NCBI GenBank assembly: GCA_024637115.1
Contig: JAGXFU010000010.1
Coordinates: forward strand, 1-64,000
Direction: 5' to 3'
Source of the DNA: Actinomycetes bacterium
GTDB lineage: Bacteria; Actinomycetota; Coriobacteriia; Anaerosomatales; JAGXFU01
DNA: 64,000 bases
Both the position numbers and the translations under genes were made by a program. Each line of letters begins with the position of its first letter. Within the stretch, counting starts at the first letter, position 1. Below, piece after piece: positions 54,926-63,564 of this stretch. A model generated the notes under the pieces. That model ran no database searches. It had not been told where the DNA came from and worked only from the letters and a program-made list of their open reading frames with translations.

Positions 54926-57051
54926 GTGTCGGTTTCTGTGTCCGTCGGAGCGAGTGGCAGCGAGACCACGAAGCGCGCGCCGAGCCCGGCCGGCCGGGCT
55001 TCGACAAACACTCTTCCGCCGTGGCTCTCCACGATTGCACGCACGATGTAGAGTCCGAGTCCCACGCCGGGGTGCCTCGCGCCGGTATCGCTCTCAAGGC
55101 GGGCAAACCTCTCGAATATCGCTTCTCTCATCTCTTCAGGAACACCGGATCCTTCATCTTCGACTGTGATTGTTGCCAGATGATCGTCGCACGAGAGTGA
55201 GATGAAGATATTCGTGTGGGCAGGGGAGTACTTCATTGCGTTTGTAATCAGGTTGACAAGAACCTGGCGCAGGCGGCGCTCCTCGCCAAGCACGATAGCG
55301 CTGCAGCCTGCTTCAAGATGCAACTCGTGCGGTGAAGTGTGCTCGAACGAGGACGCCGTATCTCGAGCGATCTCACTCATGTCAACGCGAAGCAGCTCGA
55401 TCGGAGAGAACATCTCTTCGGCTCGGGTAGCTGCAAGAAGATCTTCGAGCAACTCCTGCATGCGCTGAGCGGAACGCTGAGCGGAGGTAATCGCCTTGAT
55501 GCGGGCACTCTCATCGAGATTCCGGGTCATGAGATCGAGGTAGCCGCTAATCACCGTCAGAGGAGCTCGGAGGTCGTGAGACACGAGCCCAACGATCTCG
55601 GTCCGAAGGTCATCCAGGCGGCGATTGTCGGTCACGTCACGAGTGGTGACCAGCATCGTGCCGTCTGTCTGCGAATGGGGAACGGTCTTGATCTCCAGCC
55701 AACGAGTGCCGCGACCCTCACGCTCGAACATGAGAATCAGACTGCTGTCGATTGCTGCGTCGGGAATGGTCGAAGAGTCCACGAGAGTGCCGTTCACATC
55801 TGTGAATGCTCCGGAGGAAAACGCGGCAGCCGGAGGCTGCCCGAGGGCGTCCTCGGGCTCGATCCCAAGGTGCGTGGCTGCGGCGGGATTGAATACGGTG
55901 ATGAGCCCGTTGTGAACGAGCACCTTTCCCTCAAGAGAGTCCTGAACCGCGATATCCAGGGATTTCTTTGACGCGTCGGCCTCTTCTATTGCAGTGGCGA
56001 GTGCGACTTGATGGAGCTGGAGTTCATCGAATGTGGAGTTGAACACCTCTATGAGATGGGAGAACTCATAGGGCAGAAGCGGGTCAATGGGAAGGGGCCC
56101 GATTTCATGACCCGCGAGAGCGTCGGCCCTACGTTTTGTGATGTGATTCGACAGACCCGTGATCGGACGTGCGATCGCCCTGGCCACGAGCAGACCCACA
56201 CCAAGGCCGATGACGCTTGCGAGAACAGTAATGAAGGCGATGAACACGCCAAAGACGCTGGCGATAGGTTCGACGGATAGCGAATCAAGATAGGTGACTG
56301 TTGAGGCGGCTCGTCCATCGACACCGGGGATCTCGGCTTCGAGCCTGAAACTGTTGCCTTCGGAGACGATAGCCACATCATCGAATGCTTCGTTGTCCAA
56401 GATCCGGCTATCCGAGCCAACCTGGGCGGATGCCTCGGGAGCTTCGAAGGCGAGCTCTCCGGACAGAGAGATTGCGTCGACATCGAGCGGGGCGGCGACA
56501 ACGAGCTGGCCGACCGGTGGATCTCCCGGGTCGATCCCAACGATATCCTCGCGGGCAACGAGAGTCGGAGTTCCCTGAAGGTCGATCGGCCCGTACGTCC
56601 ACGCGAAGTCAAGCTCACGAAGTAACAACGCCTCGATCGCCGCTATGTGTCCGGGTTCGCCGAACGAGTAGACTTCGTTCCCGTTGGTGTCAAGGAATAC
56701 GATGGCCGACACGCCGATCTGACGGGCGTATGCATCAAGGGTATCGGCCATATCCGGCGCGATGATTCCGCTGACTGCCGCTTCGCGCATTCGATAAGCT
56801 GCTCCAAAGGGGGCTGTGGACCCGTGCAGCGCGGCTCCCTGTTGGCGAACGCCCTGATCGACGTGGGTGAGAGCTTCGCGTGCAGCTTCGTCTTCGTAGA
56901 GTGGGCGCGCGGCTTGAGCGGCGAGCACGACGCCCACTCCCGCCACCGCAAGTACAACGAGGCTGGTCAGAAGGATTGTCAGAGTGATGCGCGAACCCAG
57001 CCGTGAAGGCAGAATCCGTGCAAGAAGCATTCTGTTGCCCTGACCGTTCAT
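54922..57051 (-). CDS. Membrane sensor histidine kinase
   Basis: 709-aa kinase. A membrane span (~18-40) is followed by an extracytoplasmic sensor of about 220 residues, a second span (~265-290), HAMP (~290-340), a coiled linker and a PAS domain (~370-470). HisKA carries the phospho-histidine in VSHDLRAPLTV (~492), and HATPase_c has NLITNAMKYSP, DEGSGVPEE and GVGLGLYIV. GGGAG precedes the ATG. No response regulator lies beside it, so it is an orphan. It is convergent with ddl (4-bp overlap) and divergent from the riboswitch-controlled ATPase. The signal is unknown. Confidence 0.94.
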   Translation of the reverse strand: MNGQGNRMLLARILPSRLGSRITLTILLTSLVVLAVAGVGVVLAAQAARPLYEDEAAREALTHVDQGVRQQGAALHGSTAPFGAAYRMREAAVSGIIAPDMADTLDAYARQIGVSAIVFLDTNGNEVYSFGEPGHIAAIEALLLRELDFAWTYGPIDLQGTPTLVAREDIVGIDPGDPPVGQLVVAAPLDVDAISLSGELAFEAPEASAQVGSDSRILDNEAFDDVAIVSEGNSFRLEAEIPGVDGRAASTVTYLDSLSVEPIASVFGVFIAFITVLASVIGLGVGLLVARAIARPITGLSNHITKRRADALAGHEIGPLPIDPLLPYEFSHLIEVFNSTFDELQLHQVALATAIEEADASKKSLDIAVQDSLEGKVLVHNGLITVFNPAAATHLGIEPEDALGQPPAAAFSSGAFTDVNGTLVDSSTIPDAAIDSSLILMFEREGRGTRWLEIKTVPHSQTDGTMLVTTRDVTDNRRLDDLRTEIVGLVSHDLRAPLTVISGYLDLMTRNLDESARIKAITSAQRSAQRMQELLEDLLAATRAEEMFSPIELLRVDMSEIARDTASSFEHTSPHELHLEAGCSAIVLGEERRLRQVLVNLITNAMKYSPAHTNIFISLSCDDHLATITVEDEGSGVPEEMREAIFERFARLESDTGARHPGVGLGLYIVRAIVESHGGRVFVEARPAGLGARFVVSLPLAPTDTETDT

Positions 57052-57181
57052 AGTCTCCCATTCGTAACATACCGATTATCGGCATATTCCCACGAAGAAT
57101 ATAACCTGTCTAACGGGCGGACGGTAAATATTGAATGACGAACGGTCATGAGATGGTGTCCATGCGATGGGGTACCATCAT

Positions 57182-57290
57182 CGTTGAAGGGGAGTAGCTA
57201 CCCGGCGTTGTCGGGGAGGCAGGCCGTCATCACGGGCATGGAGCCCCGGCGCTGCCACGAGGGACATCCTCATGTGCCAGACCTTCACGG
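57182..57290 (+). promoter_or_regulatory. yybP-ykoY (manganese) riboswitch
   Basis: The conserved 5' element GGGGAGTAGC is at 57189-57198 and the 3' element GCCAGACCTT at 57276-57285. They are enclosed by a P1 helix formed by GAAGG (57186-57190) and CCTTC (57282-57286). The two conserved elements form the Mn2+/Mg2+ pocket in this family. The internal arms vary, as usual. The gene behind it starts 35 bp later and encodes a P2-type cation ATPase, a known class of yybP-ykoY target. Confidence 0.85.
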
Positions 57291-57324
57291 TGGATTGTCC
57301 CTTGCGTGAAGAGGTGGAGGCAGG

Positions 57325-59970
57325 TTGTCCATACAGCAATTGACTCAGACGAATACCGACGCTTACATGCACGCGGCGGATGATGTCCTCGACGCTCTCG
57401 AGACATCTCCGCAAGGCCTGGGCGCCTCCGAGGCGTCGCGTCGTCTTGAGACCTTAGGTCCCAACGCTCTTCCCGATGGCAAGCAGCGGTCGATCCTTGC
57501 CATGATCGGCGCTCAGTTCGCCGACTTCCTCATCCTGCTGCTGATCGGTGCCGCGGTGATCTCCGGTCTTCTCGGCGAAGTGGCCGACACGGTGGCCATC
57601 ATCGTGATCGTCGTACTCAATGCGGTGATCGGCGTGGTGCAGGAGTATCGAGCGCAGCGTGCGATGGAAGCGCTCAAGAAGATGGCGTCGGTTGTCGCGG
57701 CAGTGAGACGAGACGGCGTTGTGGTGGAAATCCCGGCCGATGAGATTACGGTGGGCGACATTGTTCTGCTTGATGCAGGCAGAGTCGTGCCTGCTGACTT
57801 GCGGCTCATTGAGTCTGCTCGACTGAGCATTGCAGAGGCTGCGCTCACCGGAGAATCCCTCCCGGTCAATAAGACGATCGCACCGATTACGGATTCGCAG
57901 GCTCCTCTCGGGGACCGCCTGTGCATGGCATATCGAGGTACGCAGGTGGTCAACGGTCGCGGTGTCGGCGTGGTGACGGCAGTCGGGCTCCAGACGGAGC
58001 TCGGCAAGATCGCGGGTCTGCTTGGCGAGACCGGCGAGGTCAAGACCCCGCTCCAGAAACGACTCGCTCAGTTCGGAAAGTGGCTTGGCGTGGCCGCACT
58101 TGGTCTGTGCACACTCGTGTTCGTGGTCGGACTGCTGCGTGGTGAAGATGTGCTCGTCATGTTTCTCACATCTGTCAGCCTCGCGGTTGCTGCCGTTCCC
58201 GAAGCGCTTCCTGCGGTCGCCACGATCTCTCTGGCATTCGGGGCGCGCAAGCTCGTTCGAACCAACGCTCTCGTGCGCCGTTTGCCCGCAGTCGAGACAC
58301 TCGGCTCGGTCACGTTCATCTGTACCGACAAGACCGGCACGCTCACGCTCAACCAGATGGCCGTCGAGCGAATCAGCACGACCGGTCCTGCCGAGGACGG
58401 ACTCACCGGCACGCACCTTGAGAGCGACGGAGCCTGGATGTGGCTCGCACGTGCGATGTGCCTGTCCAACGACGTTGAGGGATTTGCCGAGGGTGAACTC
58501 GTGGGCGACCCGACCGAAGTGGCGCTGGTCAACTCGGCCATTGGCGCAGGGGTTTCGGTCTCTGAACTCAGTCAGTCGCTGCCGCGTGTCGCAGAACTGC
58601 CGTTCGACTCCGACCGAAAGCTCATGACAACGGTTCATGAGAATACCTCAGGCGGATTTGTCGGATTCACCAAAGGAGCAACCGAATCGGTCGTGGCCCG
58701 CTCCCGGATCGCGATGGATGAAGCAGGCCATGAGGTGGCTCTCGAGCGCGAAGCGATACTCGAGCGCGCCGATGAGTGGTCCGCCCGTGGCATGCGGGTC
58801 CTGGCATTTGGCATGCGAAAGCTCGCGTCGGTGGCCGAGGAGCCCGAGGAGTCGGACCTGGAGAACGACCTGCTCTTCCTGGGCCTCGTGGGCCTGGTAG
58901 ATCCACCGCGACCGGAAGCGGCCGAGGCGGTCGCCCTGTGCATCGAAGCAGGGATCGTTCCGGTCATGATCACCGGCGACCACCCCGCGACAGCGTTTGC
59001 GATTGCGAAGCGACTTGGAATCTGCGACGACCCTGACCAGATGATCACGGGTGTTGAGCTCGATGCCCTCGATCTGCACCATTTCGAGCAGCGCGTCGAG
59101 GACCTGCGGGTATATGCGCGCGTTGCTCCCGAACAGAAACTCAAGATCGTGGAGGCGCTTCAGGATCGCGGCGAGTTTGTAGCCATGACCGGCGACGGAG
59201 TGAATGACGCTCCTGCGCTTGCCCGCGCAGACATCGGTGTGGCGATGGGCATTGGCGGTACCGATGTGGCCAAAGAGGCCGCGGACATGATTCTTACCGA
59301 CGATAACTTCGCCTCGATCGTCTCGTCTGTGCGTGAAGGGCGTCGCGTATTCGACAACATACGCAAATTCATCAAGTACACGATGACCAGCAATACGGGT
59401 GAGATATGGACGATTCTGTTCGCGCCCTTCTTTGGTCTTCCTATTCCGTTGCTTCCGATCCATATTCTTTGGATCAATCTGGTGACCGACGGGCTTCCCG
59501 GACTCGCATACGCAGCTGAGCCTGCAGAGGGTTCGATCATGCAGCGTGCCCCACGACCACCAAAAGAAAGCATCTTTGCCGAGGGGCTCGGCTTTGACCT
59601 TGTGTGGGTCGGACTCCTTATGGGCTCGGTCTCCCTCGTAACGCAAGCCGCGGCCATCGAGCTTGGCTGGCATTGGCAGACGATGGTGTTCACGGTTCTG
59701 TGCTTTAGCCAGCTGGGCAACGCGCTTGCAATCCGCTCGGATAGGGAGTCCCTCTTTACCCAGGGAATGTGGTCGAACCGTCCCATGCTCGGAGCGGTGC
59801 TGCTCACTCTGGCGGCGCAGCTGGCAACGATCTACGTGCCGATTCTGCAGGGGGTGTTCAAGACCAAGCCGCTTACCGGAGCCGAGCTCGGCGTGGCTCT
59901 TGCGATGTCCACGGTTGTCTTCTGGGCCGTTGAGGTCCAGAAGGTGTGGAAGCGCAGAACCGGTCGCTAG
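57325..59970 (+). CDS. P2A-type cation-transporting ATPase (probable Mn2+/Ca2+ exporter)
   Basis: 881-aa P-type ATPase. The TTG start at 57325 follows GGAGGC. TGES (~180) is the actuator loop. PEALP in the fourth membrane segment corresponds to the PEGLP of Ca2+ pumps. DKTGTLT has the phosphorylated Asp335, and GDGVNDAPAL is the hinge. NLVTDGLPG in the sixth segment keeps the Asn and Asp that bind Ca2+ or Mn2+. These place it in the SERCA/PMR1-like group. The Mn2+ riboswitch in its leader favours manganese efflux as the physiological role, although calcium is not excluded. Confidence 0.93.
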   Translation: MSIQQLTQTNTDAYMHAADDVLDALETSPQGLGASEASRRLETLGPNALPDGKQRSILAMIGAQFADFLILLLIGAAVISGLLGEVADTVAIIVIVVLNAVIGVVQEYRAQRAMEALKKMASVVAAVRRDGVVVEIPADEITVGDIVLLDAGRVVPADLRLIESARLSIAEAALTGESLPVNKTIAPITDSQAPLGDRLCMAYRGTQVVNGRGVGVVTAVGLQTELGKIAGLLGETGEVKTPLQKRLAQFGKWLGVAALGLCTLVFVVGLLRGEDVLVMFLTSVSLAVAAVPEALPAVATISLAFGARKLVRTNALVRRLPAVETLGSVTFICTDKTGTLTLNQMAVERISTTGPAEDGLTGTHLESDGAWMWLARAMCLSNDVEGFAEGELVGDPTEVALVNSAIGAGVSVSELSQSLPRVAELPFDSDRKLMTTVHENTSGGFVGFTKGATESVVARSRIAMDEAGHEVALEREAILERADEWSARGMRVLAFGMRKLASVAEEPEESDLENDLLFLGLVGLVDPPRPEAAEAVALCIEAGIVPVMITGDHPATAFAIAKRLGICDDPDQMITGVELDALDLHHFEQRVEDLRVYARVAPEQKLKIVEALQDRGEFVAMTGDGVNDAPALARADIGVAMGIGGTDVAKEAADMILTDDNFASIVSSVREGRRVFDNIRKFIKYTMTSNTGEIWTILFAPFFGLPIPLLPIHILWINLVTDGLPGLAYAAEPAEGSIMQRAPRPPKESIFAEGLGFDLVWVGLLMGSVSLVTQAAAIELGWHWQTMVFTVLCFSQLGNALAIRSDRESLFTQGMWSNRPMLGAVLLTLAAQLATIYVPILQGVFKTKPLTGAELGVALAMSTVVFWAVEVQKVWKRRTGR

Positions 59971-60827
59971 AGAGCTGCTTCTTTGGCCAGTGCGCGTCCG
60001 GTCGGAGTAGCCGCGAGACCGCCGAGTGCGGTCTCGCGAAGAGACGGCGGCAGTGAGCGTCCGATGTGAGCTGCCGCCGTGGCGACCTCATCGAACGGAA
60101 CCGGAAACTCTACACCGGCCAGGGCCAACTCGATTGCTGCCAGCGCCACGGCGGCGCCCGTTGCGTTGCGCGCAACGCACGGCACTTCCACAAGTCCTCC
60201 GATCGGGTCACATACCAGGCCAAGCAGCCCTTGCAGCGCGAGGGAGGCCGCGTGTCCGGCCTGTTCGGGAGTTGCTCCCAGCATCTCCGCACCAGCTGCC
60301 GCCGCCATCGCTGCCGCCGAGCCGATCTCTGCCTGGCATCCTCCGGCAGCGCCGGAGAGCGTTGCACGGGCTGCGAGCACCGCCCCTACAGCCGATGCGG
60401 TGATAAGGGCATCGACAAGGTCATGGTCGGCAATCTGGTGTTCCTCCGCGATGGTCAAGAGGACTCCCGGTAACACACCTGACGCGCCGCCCGTAGGGGC
60501 TGCCACGATGCGGCCCATGGCCGCGTTCACTTCACCCACGGCAAGGGCCCGCGCAATCGCGTGTGCAAGCACGGTGCCCGATGCGTGCGAGGGGGACTCC
60601 GCAACCCGCTTGGCATCGCCGCCCACAAGACCGGAGCGTGAGCGAGCGTTGCCAGCAAGACCTTGGGCGACCGATTCACGCATCACCTCGAGCTGGTCTG
60701 CCATGGTGGCTCGAATCGAGTCGGGCGAAGCATCGGTTTCTTGGTACTCACGGGCGATCGCAGCGTGCGAAAGAGAGCCCGCAGAGACGCTGGCTCGAAG
60801 CAGTTCATCGAATGAGGCGTATGCCAT
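59967..60827 (-). CDS. sdaAA: L-serine dehydratase, alpha subunit
   Basis: 286-aa catalytic subunit of the oxygen-sensitive [4Fe-4S] L-serine dehydratase, which converts serine to pyruvate and ammonia. Cluster-ligand cysteines appear in GGCQAEIGSA (~172), LVCDPIGGLVEVPC (~210-223). GAPTGGASGVLPG is the family glycine loop. The beta subunit is encoded 2.7 kb away on the same strand, separated by the opposite-strand feo operon. It overlaps the tail of the cation ATPase by 4 bp. Confidence 0.95.
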   Translation of the reverse strand: MAYASFDELLRASVSAGSLSHAAIAREYQETDASPDSIRATMADQLEVMRESVAQGLAGNARSRSGLVGGDAKRVAESPSHASGTVLAHAIARALAVGEVNAAMGRIVAAPTGGASGVLPGVLLTIAEEHQIADHDLVDALITASAVGAVLAARATLSGAAGGCQAEIGSAAAMAAAAGAEMLGATPEQAGHAASLALQGLLGLVCDPIGGLVEVPCVARNATGAAVALAAIELALAGVEFPVPFDEVATAAAHIGRSLPPSLRETALGGLAATPTGRALAKEAAL

Positions 60828-60909
60828 GGGTCCTCCAATAGAGACGGGTGGCTAGTGCGATTGTATCCTCTGCGCCAGCGCGTAACACAGCCGGGTCGCA
60901 CGCAATACC

Positions 60910-60969
60910 TTGACGATACGTTGGCACGGAAGTAGCATACACGCTACATGAGTCTTAGTATCCACTAAG
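60910..60969 (+). promoter_or_regulatory. feoA promoter with DtxR/MntR-like operator
   Basis: TTGACG (60910-60915), a 17-bp spacer and TAGCAT (60933-60938) form a promoter. Just downstream lies an inverted repeat CTTAGT-ATCC-ACTAAG (60954-60969), placed where a bound repressor would block transcription. Its half-sites resemble those of DtxR-family metal repressors, though it is not a full consensus. A second repeat GTAGC/GCTAC spans 60932-60947. Confidence 0.5.
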
Positions 60970-60995
60970 TATTGCGACCGCAGGGAGTGCCTCCA

Positions 60996-61349
60996 ATGAA
61001 CCAGAGTCACCGCAGAACACACGGGGTGGGCCACTTCATTGATTTCGCTCGTGGCCGAGGAGGGCGCGGTTATCGCCGCATACCCGTCGATGGAATCGAC
61101 ACGTGCACGCTGGATGCAGTGCGCGGAGGCGACGTGGTCGAGATCGTGGGTGTCGATGATCAGGGCGCGCGTATCCATGCTCTGCGCTTTGGCATGGCGG
61201 AGGGATCTCAGGCACGTTGCGTAACGCGCATCCCTGCCGGGCCCATCGTCATGCGCTCAGGGCGCCAGGAAATCGCTGTCGGGCGCAAGCTGGCCCAACG
61301 CATTCGCGTGCGGCGTATTGACACCGGAGATATCAGGAAGGCTGGCTAG
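60996..61349 (+). CDS. feoA: FeoA-domain protein
   Basis: About 117 aa from the ATG at 60996, which has GGGAG upstream. The first ~35 residues are a basic, Arg- and His-rich extension not usual for FeoA. Residues ~38-112 form the SH3-like FeoA domain (TLDAVRGGDVVEIVGV, LRFGMAEGSQARCV, ending IRVRRI). FeoA supports ferrous iron uptake by FeoB. The stop is 2 bp from the feoB start. Confidence 0.88.
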   Translation: MNQSHRRTHGVGHFIDFARGRGGRGYRRIPVDGIDTCTLDAVRGGDVVEIVGVDDQGARIHALRFGMAEGSQARCVTRIPAGPIVMRSGRQEIAVGRKLAQRIRVRRIDTGDIRKAG

Positions 61350-61351
61350 AG

Positions 61352-63235
61352 ATGGCTGCGGATACGAGCAAAGCCGGAAGCCCAGTGGCTCACTGTCATG
61401 CGCCAAACTCCCTCATAGCACGTGAGGACGTTGAGCAGGTCGTACTTGTCGGCAATCCGAATGTCGGTAAGTCCGTTGTGTTCAACGCGCTCACCGGAAT
61501 CTACGTTGACGTGTCGAACTACCCCGGCACGACCGTCGAGCTGACCCGGGGGCAGATTGGAAATCGTGACCTGGTCGATACTCCCGGTGTATATGGGGTC
61601 TCAAGTTTCAACGATGAAGAGACTGTTGCGCGGGACGTCATCCTTGATGCCGATACGGTCATCAACGTGGTCGATGCGGTGCATATCGAGCGCGATCTCT
61701 TTCTCACGCTGCACTTGCTCGATATGGGTAAGCGCATGGTAGTTGCTCTCAACATGGCTGATGAGGCCCGTGCTGCGGGCGTCGTGATTGACAGGGACCT
61801 GCTAGAGGATCTCCTCGGCGTTCCGGTGATTGAGACCGTGGCCGTAAAGGGTCTGGGAATTGATGCCCTCGTAGAGGCACTCGGTTCCGCACGAACGGGA
61901 CACGGAGATCGCGAGCTCGATGTCGAACTGCTGGAGATGGCCGCTCGCTGCGGCACCCGAGCAGAGGCGCTCATGGTGCTTGAGGGCGATGAGACGGTCG
62001 CTGCCCGTCACGGACTTGATCCGGCAGATCTGCGCGACGGGATCTACACTCGCCGCCGCTCCCGGGTCAACGATCTCGTGGGGCATGTCCTCACCGAAAC
62101 AACCCAGGGAGTCAATCTCAAGTCACGGCTCTCGTTTGCCATGATGCATCCGGCTACTGGCCTGCCGCTGCTGGGCCTGCTTCTCTGGGGCATGTATGTG
62201 GTTCTCGGTCAGTGGGTGGCGGGCGGAGTCGTTGGCGTGCTTGAGGAATCCGTCATGCAGGGCTACTGGGAGCCACTGGTACGCACCGTAGTCAGTTCAG
62301 TGTTCGCGGTCGGATCGCCGATCTACACGATTCTCGCCGGCGAATTCGGCGTACTCACACTGACCCCCACGTATCTCATTGGTGTCATCTTGCCGCTCGT
62401 TACTGCGTTCTATCTCCTTCTTGGATTGCTCGAGGACTCAGGGTACCTGCCAAGGATAGCCGCGCTGGCTGACCGATCTCTAACCGGAATCGGACTCAAT
62501 GGCCGTGCGGTGATTCCTCTGATCCTCGGCCTCGGCTGCGTGACCATGGGTACGCTCACAACGCGCATTCTGGGCAGTCGGCGTGAGCGCTTCATTGCGA
62601 CCGCCCTCATGGCGATTGCGGTTCCCTGTTCCGCTCAAATCGCTGTCATTGCTGCGCTCATGACCAGCACGGGGCCGCTGTACGCTGCAGGCTATATCGG
62701 GGCGTTACTTCTGATTTTTGTTGCCGTTGGCACCGCTCTCAACAAACTTACCCCCGGAACTTCAACCGATCTGCTTATTGATATCCCGAGTCTCAGGCTG
62801 CCGCGCGCTGACAACGTTGTGCGAAAGACGGTGACCAAGGTGTGGCACTTCATGAAAGAAGTAGCACTCTTCTTCCTTGCGGGAGCCCTCATCATCTCCG
62901 TGCTCGATGTGACCGGCGCACTTGCATGGATACAGGAGGCGCTCATTCCCCTGACGGTCGGGTGGCTCGGTCTGCCCCCAGAGGCTGCCACCGCGTTCGT
63001 CATGGGATTCGTTCGTAGAGACTTTGGAGCCGCGGGCTTCTTCACCATGAGCCTTTCCTCGGCACAGCTGCTTGTGGCCATGGTCACCATCACGCTGTTC
63101 GTGCCGTGCATTGCAAGCATCATGGTGATCGTGAAGGAGCGCGGGTGGGGCTACATGGCAGGTCTGTTTGCCGGTTCTGTCAGCATCGCATTTCTGGTGG
63201 GTGGCCTACTGGCGCGACTGCTTGGGGTGGTATAG
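61352..63235 (+). CDS. feoB: Ferrous iron transporter FeoB
   Basis: 627-aa Fe2+ uptake protein. Its cytoplasmic G-domain has G1 GNPNVGKSVVFN (~32), G3 DTPGVYG (~70) and G4 NMAD (~133). About eight membrane spans follow, with the family's ILGLGCVTMGT (~390) and the GAGF/FFTMSLSS region near 570. It is somewhat shorter than E. coli FeoB (773 aa), mainly in the G-domain linker. It is transcribed with feoA and the Cys-rich gene that follows. Confidence 0.95.
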   Translation: MAADTSKAGSPVAHCHAPNSLIAREDVEQVVLVGNPNVGKSVVFNALTGIYVDVSNYPGTTVELTRGQIGNRDLVDTPGVYGVSSFNDEETVARDVILDADTVINVVDAVHIERDLFLTLHLLDMGKRMVVALNMADEARAAGVVIDRDLLEDLLGVPVIETVAVKGLGIDALVEALGSARTGHGDRELDVELLEMAARCGTRAEALMVLEGDETVAARHGLDPADLRDGIYTRRRSRVNDLVGHVLTETTQGVNLKSRLSFAMMHPATGLPLLGLLLWGMYVVLGQWVAGGVVGVLEESVMQGYWEPLVRTVVSSVFAVGSPIYTILAGEFGVLTLTPTYLIGVILPLVTAFYLLLGLLEDSGYLPRIAALADRSLTGIGLNGRAVIPLILGLGCVTMGTLTTRILGSRRERFIATALMAIAVPCSAQIAVIAALMTSTGPLYAAGYIGALLLIFVAVGTALNKLTPGTSTDLLIDIPSLRLPRADNVVRKTVTKVWHFMKEVALFFLAGALIISVLDVTGALAWIQEALIPLTVGWLGLPPEAATAFVMGFVRRDFGAAGFFTMSLSSAQLLVAMVTITLFVPCIASIMVIVKERGWGYMAGLFAGSVSIAFLVGGLLARLLGVV

Positions 63236-63451
63236 ATGGCCTCGGTCACTCCGTGCCCGGCTTGCGGACTCACGACACCATCAGCCGAGATTCGCTGTCC
63301 ACGGTGCAACGCCCTGAAGCTGACGGCCTGCAGCGGTGCATGCTTGTTGTGCGCGTCCAAGTGCAGCACGTCATCCAACCCTGCCAAGGGCCGGGAGTTC
63401 AGACTAGCTGAGCCAGAACAGAGCGATGATGGCCCATCCGATCAGGAATAG
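63236..63451 (+). CDS. Cys-rich small protein coupled to feoB, unknown
   Basis: 71 aa starting with the ATG that directly follows the feoB stop. Eight cysteines lie in the first 45 residues: C-P-A-C (7-10), C-P-R-C (21-24) and a C-x3-C-x2-C-x3-C group (C-S-G-A-C-L-L-C-A-S-K-C, 32-43). The first two pairs look like a zinc ribbon. The third resembles an iron-sulfur site. The tail is acidic. Its position suggests a FeoC-like accessory or iron sensor, but it is not the known winged-helix FeoC. Its 3' end overlaps a small gene on the other strand. Confidence 0.7.
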   Translation: MASVTPCPACGLTTPSAEIRCPRCNALKLTACSGACLLCASKCSTSSNPAKGREFRLAEPEQSDDGPSDQE

Positions 63452-63535
63452 CGTGAACAAGATGCCGCAACCCACGCGGAATGCGCGGACGAGTTCGCGG
63501 TCGGGGTCATACTGTCCTTTGGCGAGCGGGGCCAT
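63404..63535 (-). CDS. 43-aa membrane protein downstream of sdaAB
   Basis: A short gene not among the longer frames. ATG 63535 has GGAG five bases upstream. The product starts MAPLAKGQYDPDRELVRAF, followed by one membrane span (GILFTLFLIGWAIIALFWL) and the terminal LS. It lies 29 bp after the sdaAB stop on the same strand, so it is probably co-transcribed. Its last 48 bp overlap the Cys-rich gene tail to tail. Function unknown. Confidence 0.6.
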   Translation of the reverse strand: MAPLAKGQYDPDRELVRAFRVGCGILFTLFLIGWAIIALFWLS

Positions 63536-63564
63536 TCGATTCTCCGAACGAGTGGGCGGTTGGC

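Noticed and set aside
60852..61178. 108-aa minus-strand frame over feoA
   Set aside because: Antisense shadow of a well-supported feoA, with no start signal or family.
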